From: Verpa conica
Taxonomy: Eukaryota > Ascomycota > Pezizomycetes > Pezizales > Morchellaceae
Assembly: GCA_033030425.1 (NCBI GenBank)
Contig: JAUFSD010000014.1
Location: 682,001 to 746,000, forward strand
Direction of reading: 5' to 3'
Length of the DNA: 64,000 bases
Below are positions 1 through 12,517 of the stretch, piece by piece. Numbering within the stretch: position 1 is the stretch's first letter; each line of letters opens with the position of its first letter. The notes under the pieces were generated by a model. It had not been told where the DNA came from. It did not search any database and was given only the letters and a program-made list of their open reading frames with translations. A program made the position numbers and the translations under genes.

Positions 1-1
1 G

Positions 2-151
2 CGTAATGTTATGCCGTTGCAGCCAGAGTGGTTGGTCGAGGTGGCGCCCCATTATCACAAGAAGAAGGATCTAGAGACATTAGGGACGAATAAGAAGATG
101 CCGAAAGGGCAGGGCGCGGCTGCAACTGCCGCGCCGGCGGCAGAGAAGTAG
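2..151 (+). CDS. PRP2: DEAH-box pre-mRNA splicing helicase, C-terminal end (Prp2/DHX16 type), partial
   Basis: Only the last 49 codons lie in the window; the gene starts upstream. The frame beginning at base 2 reads a C-terminal tail containing QPEWLVEVAPHYHKKKDLE, then a lysine-rich run (NKKMPKGQG) and an Ala-rich end before TAG at 149-151. The PEWLxEVAPHY block closes the OB-fold/C-terminal region of DEAH spliceosomal helicases. The following HKKKDLE..KKMPKGQG matches the Prp2/DHX16 (S. pombe Cdc28) branch better than Prp43, Prp16 or Prp22. Family role: ATP-dependent remodelling of the spliceosome just before the first transesterification, in the nucleus. The subfamily rests on a short tail; the DEAH motor is outside the window. 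Confidence 0.75.
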   Translation, partial: RNVMPLQPEWLVEVAPHYHKKKDLETLGTNKKMPKGQGAAATAAPAAEK

Positions 152-877
152 TAGAGATGTATTTGTATTTTAGGAGGTGTAATATTTGTGTACAAGGTTG
201 CAATGTAAGAAATGACCGAGTGATCGTGTGTGATCCTAGGGTATATCATGTTTAGAGGGCTCCCTACTTGGAAAGCTATATCCTTTCATAAATCGTAGCT
301 AACAAAAGGGCTGTAATTAGTAGACTATACTTATATAACCTAAGAAACAGAAAGCGAATAACCCATCTAACCAGCTTGTAAGGATTCACTCTCACATATC
401 TATGTAGCGTCCAGACCCCATATTTGATAGCAGAATACCAGCAACTCTCGCACGCTCGATCTCCTCCCGATACTAACCGAGTCCCAATCCTGGTTCCGAT
501 CACTCTGCTGCCAAGACACAGCCGCAAAAAGTAAAACCTGGTTGGTGTTCCCGACCCTGCAGATAAAACCCACAGCTTTCCGCGATAACGTCTCCCATCT
601 AAGTATACTACGGTTAACGACGGTCTGTACCCTGGGGCTTGTAAACACCGGAATAACACCTGAATCCCAATTGCACTGTAGAGCTCCTTAAATCAGAAAG
701 GTAGGTAAGAAAATCCTACCCGCCCACCCCCGAACTCCGAAGACCGAGGCACCATTAGCTCGTGTCTATCTAGAATACTCGGGTCCTATACAATACACTC
801 TACTCTCCACAATCCCCCCCTCCACTTTCTCCCATCATCTCTCCTAAACTCACAGGATTCTCTAGAACTATTCAAAG
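152..877. other. Intergenic: 3' end of the helicase gene and acetoacetyl-CoA synthetase promoter
   Basis: No supported gene. The half next to the synthetase start becomes pyrimidine-rich (C/T runs around 790-850), as is common just upstream of translation starts in filamentous ascomycetes. The open frames on the minus strand here have no recognisable protein character. Confidence 0.6.
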
Positions 878-3225
878 ATGACTCAAAGCTCCCCAATCCC
901 CAATGGCACAGTCCAAGATGCCATCCCCGGCCGGAAGCTATGGCAGCACTCCTCCCCCGAGACTACACAAATGCATAAATTCAAAACCTACATCTCTTCA
1001 AAACATGCCGTCCAATTCGGCCCAGAGACAGATAAAGAGAAATCACTGTGGAGATGGTCTGTCGACCATTCTGCAAAATTCTGGGGCGAGGTGTGGGATT
1101 ACACTGGGGTTGTGGCTTCGCGGGGGTGGGATAGCGTTGTTGATGAGTCTGCTGGGATATACCCTCGCCCTGCTTGGTTTGTTGGTGCAAGGCTGAATTT
1201 TGCGGAGAATCTACTGTTTCCGGGGGTGATCACGGATGAGAATGCGGTTGCTGTGGTTGAGGCGACGGAGAGGGAAGGGAGGGTGTTTGTTTCTTGGGGG
1301 GAGCTTAGGGAGCGGGTTAGGGCTTGTGAGGCGGCTTTGAGGGGGAAGGTGAAGGTTGGGGATAGGGTTGCCGGTGAGTTCGTGTTACTGTGGAGATATG
1401 TGTGAAGTGATGCGGTGGGTTAATTTGGTGGGGCTTTGTAGGTTATGTTGCGAACCATACGGATGCACTTGTGGCAATGCTTGCAGCGACGTCGTTGGGC
1501 TGTGTGTGGTCTGGAATTAGGTACCTTCTCTATCCTATGCTTAGCCACCGTGTGCTAATGGGTTAAAATAAAGTCCTGATCATGGAGCCACAGCTGTATT
1601 AGATAGGCTTATACAGCTGGAGCCTGTAATTTTATTTGCTGATAGTGCAGTCCTCTACAATGGCAAAGTACATGACGTTATGAAGAAGCTTCAAGAAGTT
1701 GTTGTAGAGTTACCTAATCTAAAAGCTGTGGTGGTGATTGATCACTTTGAGCAAGCAACAGATATCAGCAGCGTGAAGCCGGCGAATGGGAGTGCATATC
1801 TATATAATGATTTTCTTGAAACGGCGGAGGATAAGGATGCGCCATTAGAATTTCTGCAGTTGGATCCCGACCATCCGGTTTATATCCTATTTTCCTCTGG
1901 GACTACCGGAAGTGAGTTATCCCTCAAATATCTAGTAGCATGGTACTGACAGGAACTAGGACCAAAGTGTATCTGCCACGGCGCAATCGGCACCCTAATA
2001 CAGCATAAAAAAGAACATCTCATCCACTGCAATATGAAGCCCGGCGACGTATTCTTCCAATTCACAACCGTCACCTGGATGATGTGGCACTGGCTCGTCT
2101 CAGGTCTTGCCAGCGGCGTCACTATTGTTCTCTACGATGGCTCCCCCTTCAGACCACTCGTAGACGGTGACGGTAACCTCGCAATGCCCCGGTTGATCCA
2201 AGAACTTGGTGTCACACATTTTGGGACATCCGCAAAATACCTATCGATACTAGAGCAGCACAACGTTGCACCTAAGGCTACTCTTCCGCTCACTTCTCTC
2301 CGCGCAATATACTCCACCGCTGCAGTACTGGCCCCATCAACATTCGAATATGTATACAGCGCATTTGGCCCTGATATTAACCTTGGCTCCATTACCGGCG
2401 GCACAGACATTATCTCCCTCTTTGGTGCGCCATCCCCACTTGTCCCCGTCTACAGTGGCGAAATCCAATGCCTCGGTCTCGGGATGAAAGTCGAAGCGTG
2501 GGATGGTGAGGGGAGGAATGTGGAGGATACGGATGAAGCTGGGGATCTAGTTTGCACGAAGCCATTCCCTTGCATGCCTGTTTCCTTCTGGGGGGCGAAC
2601 GGGGAAGCTGCTTATAAAAAGAGTTATTTCGAGGAGTTCCCTGGCGTATGGCATCATGGTGATTTTGTCAAGATTGTACCTGCGTCAAGAGGACTGCTTA
2701 TGTTGGGAAGGAGTGATGGGATATTAAAGCCGTCGGGTGTGAGGTTTGGGTCTGCGGAAATTGTGGGTTTTCTGGTGGTGGTGAGGCTGTAAGTACAAGG
2801 CTAATTTGAATATAGTATAACGTCCTCCTCGCAAACTTCCCGGCCGAATTCGAGGATGCACTGTGTATTGGCCGGCGTCGGCAGACAGATACAGACGAAC
2901 AGGTCGTGCTGTTCGTTAAGATGGCTGAAGGGCATAAGCTATCTGGAGACCTGGTGAAGAGTATCAAGGACTCTATTAGAAAGGAACTCAGCGCCAGACA
3001 TGTTCCTGCTGTCATTGATGAGTGCCCGGAGATCCCCGTTACTACAAATGGGAAGAAGTAAGTCCCACTTCCCTAGTAATCTGAAGGAGAGGAAGCTCAT
3101 TGGAATGGTATAGGGTCGAGGTAGCCGTAAAGCAAATTCTTTGCGGGCTAAATATTAAGATTTCTGCGAGCGTTGCAAATGCAGAGTGTTTGGAATGGTA
3201 TAGAGTATGGGCGGCGGAACACTAA
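878..3225 (+). CDS. Acetoacetyl-CoA synthetase (acetoacetate-CoA ligase)
   Basis: Six exons: 878-1373, 1442-1520, 1574-1911, 1960-2762, 2816-3057 and 3114-3225, giving 689 aa, close to the usual 650-690 for AACS. The enzyme activates acetoacetate to acetoacetyl-CoA at the cost of ATP to AMP and PPi, feeding ketone-body or leucine-derived carbon into sterol and lipid synthesis. It belongs to the ANL adenylate-forming superfamily. Visible motifs: the N-terminal acyl-CoA synthetase lead (FWGEVWDY, ARLNFAENLL); the P-loop-like SSGTTGRPK rebuilt across the 1912-1959 intron; FTTVTWMMWHW; the hinge region RSDGILKPSGVRFGSAEIY rebuilt across 2763-2815; and the C-terminal NGKKVE lysine region across the last intron. 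All junctions are GT-AG and keep frame. The 3' end faces the bestrophin gene, leaving about 260 bp between stops. Confidence 0.93.
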
Positions 3226-3485
3226 TAGGATGCATAGGATATATATTGCAGCTTAATTACTAGAGATACTAGAGATCATACTACATAGACAAGATATGAT
3301 ACAGATGCTTTTTTCCGTTCTTCTTAGCCGTGATGTTCATTACATTCCTTCTGTACTCTATTGTCTTAATATTAATAACTCGTCTCTCGTGATCAATAAT
3401 AAAATTATAATCAAAATTAGATCTTGCTAGTGGGGGGTATTTAAGGTCTCGTGATCGGTCGTTATCTATGTTGGGTGGGATGGTA

Positions 3486-4717
3486 TTACTGATAGTACTC
3501 ATCAGTCCCCTTCTTCCACCCCTCGAGGAGGACCAAGACTTCTTGTTTGGCATCCTCGATGATCGCATCAATTTTAATGTCGTTCTTGTCGTAGCCAAAA
3601 GGGTCTTCAAGCTCCTCGCCGATTCTATGGAATATTAGTTTAGTTGAGGGGAGGGAAGGGGGAGGAGTAGGGACATACCCTTCGATCCCGTATAGAGTAA
3701 AGCAGATAAGCGATATCACCGGAACAGTCCACCAGCCCATTTCATCTACAAGACAGAACGGGAGAATGCAGCAATAGAGTGCAAGAACTTGTTTCTGGTG
3801 TATTTGTTGACACACGGGGATAGGAGTTAATCTACGGAAGCGATTAGTGATGTTGGGGAATAGCAGGGCGATTATATATATCAAGCACTTACTTAATAGT
3901 CTCCATCTGCCCATAAGCATCGATAATGGAGTTCAACTGGCCATTCAACATTGCCGACTGGGGCGCGTTAAAAGCACCTTTATGCGCACCCTAACAGAAA
4001 AAAAGAAAAGAAAAGAACCAAACCCGTCAGTTACACTATTCACCTAACCACCACACCAGCATGACTAACCCTCTTAATATACCTCTCAACCACATAGCTC
4101 AACTCTAACGCCATCCCTACCCCCTCAGACTCATGCCCATGCAGGCCTTGTGGCACTAACATCGCATACTCCGGTTGGAAATTCATCGCTTCCCAATTAC
4201 CCCTCAGGTGGTTCTTGACAGCGTACATGATAGCCACAAGGGTCTTCACGACCTTCTCCGTCTCCATCTTGTCCGTATCGTCTTCCAGAGGGCCGCATAT
4301 TAGGAACGAGCGGCTGAGGTTTCTGACAGAGTTGACAATGGACTGGAGGCCGGTGCGGCCTCCCCAGTAGCGATCGTAGGAGGAGCTGTTGCGGAAGACG
4401 AGCATGAGACCGACGACGATGGATAGGGAGGGTACGATGGAGGCGGGGATGCCGAGGTTTGCGGGGGTGTGGGAGTCTAGAGAGACGATAAGGAGGGTGA
4501 AGAGCGTGTGGATTGTTACGGGGATAATGATGACTATAGGAGTTTGTTAGTACTATTCCTTTTGCTGTGGGAGGGTATAGTGGAGAGTTTTACCGTGGTG
4601 GATTGCGCCTTTGATGAAGCGGAATACTAATGGCCATCTTTTAAAGACATGGTAATGCGGGTTGTTTTGGTTAGATATTGCAGAGAACTCTTGATTATTC
4701 GCGATAAAAGAAAACAT
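3486..4717 (-). CDS. Bestrophin/RFP-TM family anion channel (YneE/UPF0187 type)
   Basis: Five exons on the minus strand (4717-4594, 4533-4070, 3990-3893, 3831-3679, 3624-3486) give 325 aa. Family signatures are clear: FKRWPLVFRFIKGAIHH near the N-terminus, a long hydrophobic segment (TLFTLLIVSLDS), then FRNSSSYDRYWGGR, which is diagnostic of bestrophin-like channels. After a helical region comes IPVCQQIHQKQVLALYC, a membrane segment (VPVISLICFTLYGIEGIG) and the closing ELEDPFGYDKNDI. Such proteins are expected to conduct chloride or other anions across a membrane; which membrane is not evident. I start at the ATG at 4717-4715, the first in frame with the conserved exon. An upstream ATG at 4826 would need an extra intron that I could not place in frame. 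Transcribed towards acetoacetyl-CoA synthetase. Confidence 0.9.
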
Positions 4718-5817
4718 AATAGAATAGAGGAATCACTTTCTGGGCTTTTGTCGCGAGGAGTTGCTTAGGGGAAATGTATTCCTCCTTTCACCAATACCAG
4801 CATGAGTAGGTAGAGACGGACCCATGGTGTTTTGCTTTCTGTCTCGCGTGTATAGCTTCTTTCTGTCGGTTCCAGAAGAATATTGCCTTCTCGATGTCGA
4901 GTCTGTAGTCCGTAGGCAGGCAAGTATGTATATAGGTAGGAAGGCAGGTGGAGCGGGGCAAGCTATCCAGCGAGATAGGGAGGTTTACTCTTGTCTAATG
5001 ATATTCATAGGGGAAAAAGAAAAAAAAGAAGTGCATGTACCTACCCTGCAATGCCTACCCTGATTCCTTAGAGTACTCTACATGGATATGCGCTCGCGTA
5101 TGCACGATGATTCAGGAATGGTGGATTAACCAGCGCTCTCGTGACACCGGCGGGTACTGCGGGATACTGAGTGGTTGGCTCTCCAGCGCATCATTCTAGA
5201 AACATTTATCACTAATCAACTATTGCTTATGACCTGGGTGTTGGGACACGGGGGATGAAATATCCCTATCAACAGTCATCTGGATTCGTTGTAGGGCTTG
5301 CCCGATCCTAGGCCTATTTGTTTCTTTCATATTTCGCCTCAAACTCATATAGAAAATATATCTTCTATGGGACTTATTTTTTATTATCTGGTTTTATTCA
5401 TCAAGTGGAGAATATAGTTACTACTCTTCTGGGGCCTGCAGGTTACGGAGCGGATTCACATACTATCACTCGGGAGTTAGGGATCAAATTACATATATCC
5501 TGACCTAAGGTTGGTTCCTGCGTTGAAATAAAATTTATACAGCCCTGGTCCTAATACTCCAAAATATCAACTATTCATAGAACATTACATTTACATCCCA
5601 CAGTGAAGTATAAAGAAAAAAAAAATAACAGTAACAACTCTACTACATCCCAGACAACTAAATAGACACGGACTGGTATCGCAGGAATAGACCATCCTAT
5701 TCCTCCTATGCAGAAACAAACACAAATCCCCAGTTTTGCCTTTATAACATAACGTACAACAATTCGCGTTTCACCATACCAAAACTACCCTTAACCTATT
5801 AGTCCACCTCTAGGTCT
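4718..5817. other. Intergenic: bestrophin promoter and Nup192 3' flank
   Basis: About 1.1 kb with no supported gene. There is an A-rich tract at 5012-5032 and at 5609-5625. Short open frames on the plus strand lack recognisable content. Both flanking genes run on the minus strand. Confidence 0.55.
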
Positions 5818-8800
5818 TCATGCATGTTCCGGTAGACTCTCCTCAAACTATCCACCTCATTAGTCACAGATATCTCTTGTCGCCATCCATGGGGGTAAAC
5901 AAACCTCAATAAAATCCGTCAACGAAATCATCAACATCAACATCCCTACCAAATCCCCCAAATCCCCAATATTATCCATCCTTGGTCCCCCAATATTCGC
6001 ATGCCTCTTAAACACCGCCAGTGTAACATTCCGATTCTCCATCAAAAACTGTCTTCCTGCTTGCAACGCCTGGCGATTCTGTTGGCCCCGGGAGATGATG
6101 CAGGTGACTACAACACGCATTGCATCCGTGAGGAGCTCATAGTATTTCTCAAGTGCCTTAGGGTCGTTAATACCGACGCCAAGATCAGGATCCACACTGA
6201 AAAGCTGGCTGTCGCGAAGAGCTTTGAAGAGACCAGCGTTGATGATATGACCAGCACCAACTCTAGTCTGGGCGATTCGGACAAGGAAACCGGTAGTTGC
6301 CTTGAAGGAGCGCATTAAGTATGGGATGTCTACGAGTCTGTTAGCGATATCAACGACAGAATTTGGAGTTAGGGATATTTACCGTTAGAGTTGGTATTTA
6401 TCAGGTCCGAGCGGATCTGTTTTGTCGAATCCACAAGCACGACTAAGAAATTCTGCCGCATCAATGCATCAACGACATAATTTGACCCTTCCTCTGCTGC
6501 AAGTGCCACAAGCGCTTCTAAAAGCAACAATGCAATGATCTTGCACTGTCCTTCGCCAGAGTATGCATCGTTACACACAACCTCCAACAGACGGTCACCA
6601 GAAGCTTTGATTGTTTGGATGCTGTGACGACCGACACTGTTCCCTTGCTGTGACAAGTCCGATGTACCCTTCAGATACCGGTATGCAATGTTGTAGAAAT
6701 CTTCGCGTAGCCTCGCTGTTGCCATCGGCGACTGGATGCACCTGAGTGAGATTCGGAAAAGCTGATACATCCGGTCATTCGCTAAGTCACTTGCCCGGCC
6801 TTTACCAAATGTCGTGGTATCAAATTTGAGGTGGGTTATTAGGGAATGTGTCAACGAGCTGAGCACCTGCGCACTCTCAATATCACTGCTACTATATGAT
6901 TCGACCTTTGGCATGATGGCCTGTAATGCCTGCAGTAAAAATGAAGTTTTCGCCGCCGGTTCGAATTCGCAGTCTTCTAACATGACTACTACTAAAGTTG
7001 ACCAAGACTTTAAACAATCTAGCCTTGCACCCCTGAAGAATCTTAGCTGGTTTTCAGCAAAGAGGTAATTCAGGATATCGTTAATCTCGGCTGTGACCGC
7101 ATCTTCGTCTTGAGGGCTTATAGTTCCCGAGATCAACAATTCTTGTTTCCGGAGTAGCAGTACTTGCTCGATATTTGGTAGGTGGAACGTTAGGTTGCCG
7201 AACTGATCTTCCTGTTGGAACGCTGCAAGGTTTAAGTCGTGGAAACATGTGATCGTTGGAGTTGACAGGGCATCTGGTGATTCCAACTCTAGGAAATCGA
7301 GGAGGTCAAGGATGTGAATATTCGCCATTGGAACCCCTTCAAGATTCGTTACGCCAAGGAGTGTTGAGAGGTACTTTGAGACCATTGTCGACGCACCCTG
7401 GAAGGCTAATTGCCGAACTTCCAAGGCAATATAATTGAACAGCGACGTCCGCCGTCCGATGTAGTTGCAAAGGCCTGTAGCCTTTCCTTCCGAAAAGAAC
7501 TCAAGACAACCGAACGGAATCCCATCCCATTTGCTCGTCGTTCTTAGAATCTGCTCACCCATAAACTGGGTGAATAGGAGTTTATTGGCCCGGAGGACAT
7601 ATAGCATCTCGCTCGATGTCGATGGCATTTTCCACAGTCGCTTGAACACCGAAAAGCAATCGTTCTTCAGCTGACATAAGGCACCATCAAATGACATCCC
7701 TTGGTCATCCGACACAACTGCATCATCTACGACCGCTAAAATACTGTGAAGTAGCGCAATCCCAGACCCAATCCCACCATCTTCAACACTAAGACTAATA
7801 CCTTCCTGTTCATCGTATCCAAATCCAAGAAGAAAATGTGCGAGAGTAAATTCATTTGGTTGTGCGGAAAGACTGCTGCCGAGCAATTTCAAGATTGCAA
7901 ATTTCAAGGGGTATCGCATGTCTGGACTCTCATCATCCACATCTGCATCCCATTGTTGAATAAAGTTGAATACAATTCTGCGAGACTCCGGACTTGACTC
8001 AACAACCCCTAAAAGGCGGTTTCTGCCTATTTTCCGCCCAAAATTATGTGATGAACCTGCCGTCGATACAAGTTTTGGTGCTACAGAAAGCTTCTCTAAC
8101 AGGCTCAAAGCGGCCAAGGTGATATCTTGGTGAGCGCTCCCAACAAAAAGTCCTAAAAATACTGCAATATCTAGATGGTGTAGGATCGCATCTTCAACAG
8201 ATGCATACCCGTTGGAAGGCACGTTCACCTTCCGCATACCATCATCGCGCTTGACTAGCGGGCGAACGACATCGAAAAATGTTGTCTGCATTCGTAGCGC
8301 AAGGTCCAAAATATTGATTACTGTTAAGATTGATTGTATAACAGGCAATGGCACATCTGCAACCGAGAGATCCTCAACGCCTAGTTTTAGGATTTCGTAG
8401 AACACGTTAAAGCACTTCTCTGTTAAAAGGTGTTCCATGACCCTTGAAAATGGGTGTAGTTTGGAGTAGGTCTCGAGAGAGGAAGATTTCATTGCTGCAT
8501 CAACGGCAATGTTAGAACCCGCAATATTGAGAAGATCTTCGTTAAAGGTCGCGAGACAAGTGTGGATAAAGGCCAAACAACTAGACTGGAGGGCAGGGCG
8601 GAAGCTCCGGTACTGAGCACGAGTTAATTTCTCGCTTGGGTCGTCCTGTTTCTCTACGGGCAGTATCAGGTCGGGCGGAAGGTTTTGGACCGTGGTATTC
8701 GAGAATATTGTCCCTAATATAAAGTCGACATATGGATCGATCCCAGACAACCGATTCATGCTGCCAAGATTCTCAGGAAATGGTAGAGCATCCTTAAGCT

Positions 8801-10984
8801 GATCCTCCAGCGTCGGGGAAACTAAAGAGGCAAGTAGACGCACAAAGGCTTCTGCAGGATGAACCGAAGTTACCACTGCGTCAAACTTTTCAGATCCTGC
8901 CTGGGCGAAAGCTTTCCCGGGTATAGCACCAAGTTGTAGAGCATTAGACGGGGCAGCTCCTAGAGCCCAATCGTCAATTGCCTTCCAGATTTCGTTATTG
9001 ATAACTTCGGTCTTCTCAGTTAAGAAAGCCGTGATAGTTGAGAAAATAGAATCCCACAGTTGAATGGACGCCTGTAACCCGAGAAGCTCAAAAAGAGCAG
9101 GGATGACTCTGAAAGGGCTCTCGTGGAGGTGCCAGAGTTTGGCATCTTGGGACTCTTGTACCACCTGAGAAATCAATCGCATGAATCCATCCAACATCAT
9201 GCTTAACTCTGGTGCAGGCTCCGCGGCTTCGACTGGTGGCGGAGGGGGTCGGAATGCATTTGCCGGGACTAGTTGCTGTGATCTCTTTTCAAGTTGACCA
9301 ATGTACTGCTGGAATTGTTTGAAGATATGGTCCCAAGACAGATAAACTGTCCGTCTTTTCGCGCTACCAGGTGAGGCCTCGTCAAGGAGAAATCTGTGCG
9401 TGTGCTCGGCAGCGGATTTACCAAGTGACAATGAAGCTAGCATATAACTGAAGGTGGCCGCCATAAACGGTGTTTGTCTCATAGAGGCCCAAGAGATAAA
9501 TCCATGCAAATTACTTTCTGGATCGCTCCAGAACGCCATCCCAGCATCTCGTCGCCCCAGATATGCATAATGGATGATAAGGAAAAATCTTTCTAGCTCA
9601 TGCCCCAATGTCTTCCGTCCCAGCAGTACGTCCTCTTCTTCTCGTGTCTTGATATCCTTTAATACGTCTGCCATATTCGAGATAAAACTGTCGATAAAAA
9701 TTTCCAGCTGGCTGATCATTAATGACCTGAAAGGCACTGATATATGGCCACGGTGATCGACTGGTGGTACCCGTGTTTGTAAAAATCGGTGTAAATCCTC
9801 CTTTGCTGAATTGAGCGGCCATTCTGCACTAACATCTGCGCACACCGCAAGCATAAATTCAAATGCACCCTGGTCTAGCGCATCTTTTGCTGGATCGAAT
9901 ATATCGGTCATGTAGTCTAGTTTCGAAAGACTTGGTGCATTGGTGGTTGGTGGGTCATTGCAAAGACCATTAAATTCACTTAGCCACCAGATATGAACGG
10001 AGGCCTGAACATATCTCAATGGCCAAGGTGACGACTTATAGTTGTCTAACATCTCCTTATGTAGTTGAATGGTCTCCTCAAAACTCAGTGGTGAATCTGT
10101 CTCACAGAGCATGGTAATAAAAGCGTATAATGGGAGCATGTGATGAAAAGTGAATGTGTCGTGTTTCTCGAGGGTCTTAACAGTATTTAATAGAGCCTTA
10201 AAATCCGAAACTGTAGCCCGCTTCAACTTGACTAGGTAGTAAACAGCAGATGCAAGTGCTTCATGCTGGTTCATTAAGAACTGAATATGCAGCTCTAAAT
10301 CTTCCTTCTGACTCTGGGTGCCCTCTAGCCCAAGCGTGTGGTTATGTTTCTCTTTTGCTCTCAGCTGTTCCACCGATTGCCGGACTGATCCCATCGCCAA
10401 GATGCATTTCTCAGCAAAAGTCTGCCCTGTAGCCTTCGGCGGGGACAGAACATCCACCTTCTCCTTTGCTAGGTCTCGTATATCGGTATCCGTATATTCG
10501 TTAAACGCGTAGGAGAGTATTAGTCGCAAGCATTCGAGGAGATTTTGTCGACGGGTGTGATAGAGAAAAACGGCACTTTGGAAAGCTGATCGGTCTAGCT
10601 TTTGCATTTCCTCAGATCCCCTAAATAATAGCCGTGCTGCCTCCACCTCATCTATATTGAAGTCATCTGAAAGCTGTGTTGCTTCCTGTATAAATTGCTC
10701 ATTGATCTTGTATTCTCCTCCGTTGACTTCCAGTTTCCCTACACAAGTTGACAAAGTCAGTATCTATCACTGCCTATGAAACGCGTGGTCCCAGAAACTA
10801 GCTTACCAGACTTGACCTTCGTTCGGCTGGTGTCATTTTTGGGAGGGATTTCGAGTAGCTTCTTTAGTTCCCCAGTGCGTGATTCTAGCTCTTCTGCCAG
10901 CACCGTCAGGTTTGGGCCACGGGGATCCACCAATGTGTCGTGCAGCTTTTGGAAATCATCGAACGGAGATGATGATGATGCCAT
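5818..10984 (-). CDS. NUP192: Nucleoporin Nup192 (Nup205 family, inner ring of nuclear pore)
   Basis: Four exons (10984-10807, 10738-6383, 6329-5905, 5847-5818) give 1662 aa, the normal size for fungal Nup192. This is a large all-helical scaffold protein of the nuclear pore inner ring that binds Nic96 and Nup53-type linkers. The N-terminus (FDDFQKLHDTL then ELKKLLEIPPKND) and the long alpha-solenoid with few charged repeats fit. Recognisable stretches include VLSPPKATGQTFAEKCILAMG and, near the end, FLVRIAQTRVGAGHIINAGLF. The last intron (5848-5904) is chosen because a branch-like CTAAT lies 15 nt before its AG; it leaves a 9-residue final exon. The exon-1 junction sits at codon 60 (phase 1). 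It is the largest gene here and shows no sign of disruption. Confidence 0.93.
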
Positions 10985-11514
10985 TTCGAAAGACTGCGCG
11001 TAGGTGGAGCAGGGAGGAGGAGGATTTCAGCTAGACCGTCGCGCTCTTTGAGGTCTGGGGGTGTCTTTGCGAGAAACGAGAACCTGGGGATGGCGTTGTT
11101 TGCGTGGCTGGTTTCTTGGAGGTTGAAAGAGAGTGTGTGGCTGGAATTATTGATGAGGCTCACGCGGCTTTCTCCGTTAGGGGTTCTTGGCCATATTGCT
11201 ATTTGCATATACTGTACACTATTCTAAGAAAATAAACATAGAGGGATTAATACTTCTATGTCTTCGTTTGTCTACTTTAAACCTTTTTTTAGTGGAATTT
11301 TCATTCGGTAGAACGTCTGAAGTAATATTCTAAGGCTCCAAATATAGTTTATGTAACTACATGTATGTAGTAAGCATCTACTTAACCCTCAAACACCCCT
11401 CTCTACTCTAGCCCTTAAATCTATCACGAAAGCTGGAGAGATTGATAGATTACCCACCCATCGTCTAAGCTACCACAGTCGGCATATCTGAATTCTTAGT
11501 AAGGAACACTTAAT
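10985..11514. other. Divergent intergenic region between Nup192 and array copy A
   Basis: About 530 bp serving both Nup192 (minus) and copy A (plus). It contains C-rich blocks at 11392-11415 and 11450-11462 resembling the stretch upstream of the other array copies (CCCCTCACTC-like), and a T-rich run near 11284. No other gene is seen. Confidence 0.5.
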
Positions 11515-12517
11515 ATGGCCGACGTTTCCTTTGCACGCGAGCAAGCTTTGGGTGAGTGATCGGCGTTTCACAGACTGTTGTCTCACTAACATTTAAATAG
11601 AGAACTGTCGTGTGCTCTTCAGCCAAGAAGTACAAATCACTATTATATCACGAATTAATAGGCGCAATTCGGCATATAATTCCACAGTCAGAGATTATAC
11701 TGATTACGCGGCCGTTGTTCTGCCAAAAGTATGTTCTCTCGGGTCAATGGTAAAATCCGGTGCCGGGAAAGTACTTTTCGAGACCCAACTTCACCCTTCA
11801 TATGATGAGGCTATCTGGGAATTGGTGCGTATAAGCGCAGATAAAATAGGAAGGATATTGCAGCCACCCAGTTCTGAGGTGTTACATTACTGGATCGATA
11901 AATCGGCAATCCCCTCTATGTGCAAGATCATTGTCCCGGATGATGCCCAGACAGAGTCCAAGACCACACAAACAACTACAGGGGAGGACAAGGCAGCAGA
12001 AGTGAATGTATTGCGAGAGGATATAAGCAATAAGCGAGTCGGGGACCTGACGGCAGGAAAGGGAAGGATCTGGCGGGTAGTGGGATACACACCATCTGGC
12101 GAACCTTGTATCGAAGAACATGAGCCGGAAGCCTCGAACATCAAGACCCTGTCCTCGTCACACGTCTCTACCTTTAACTCAACAACCGACTTCACCCCAG
12201 GCACTTCTGTTGTAAGCGACAGTGGCACTATTACGCTATCGGCGTATGACAACCACTTGCCGGAAGAGTGCACGAAGAAACTCGAGGAGGCAAATAAAGA
12301 AATTGCTGAACTGCAGAGGAACATTGAAGAGGCGAATAAGGAGATTGGAAGACTAGAACAGGTGGTACTCGACGCGGATGCCCTATGCAAAGTCCAACAG
12401 AAAAAAATCGAGGACCACGAAGTCGAAAAAGAGCAATCAAAAGTCGCCACGGAATTACTGAGTAACGAATTATCCTCACTCAAAGCATCGATCCGCGCAA
12501 TCTCGGGAGTCTTGTAG
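11515..12517 (+). CDS. Array family copy A: uncharacterised protein with invariant WRVVGYT-SGEP motif and coiled coil
   Basis: Exon 1 is only 37 nt (11515-11551, ending ...REQALG before splicing); intron 11552-11600 (GTGAGT..AAATAG); exon 2 11601-12517; 317 aa. I do not recognise the family. Order of parts: N-terminal domain beginning ENCRVLFSQEV (residue 13), with AAVVLPKVCSLGSM and IDKSAIPSMCKI; a Thr/Gln-rich linker (TTQTTTGED); the invariant motif WRVVGYTPSGEPCIEEHEPE coded from 12071; the patch FTPGTSVVSDSGTIT; and a C-terminal coiled coil (KKLEEANKEIAELQRN...). No signal peptide or membrane segment, so it is probably intracellular. Unlike C-E it stops right after SLKASIRA and lacks their charged tail. 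First member of a same-strand array. Confidence 0.85.

Noticed and set aside
4718..4826. Upstream ATG at 4826 as the bestrophin start (MGPSLPTHAG...)
   Set aside because: Reaches a stop, and no GT-AG intron joins it in frame to the conserved EFSAISNQ segment; the ATG at 4717 is in frame without help.
5874..5904. Very short (31-nt) last intron for Nup192, giving the C-terminus TNEVDSLRRVYRN
   Set aside because: Below the intron length seen anywhere else here; the 57-nt alternative with a CTAAT branch site is preferred.
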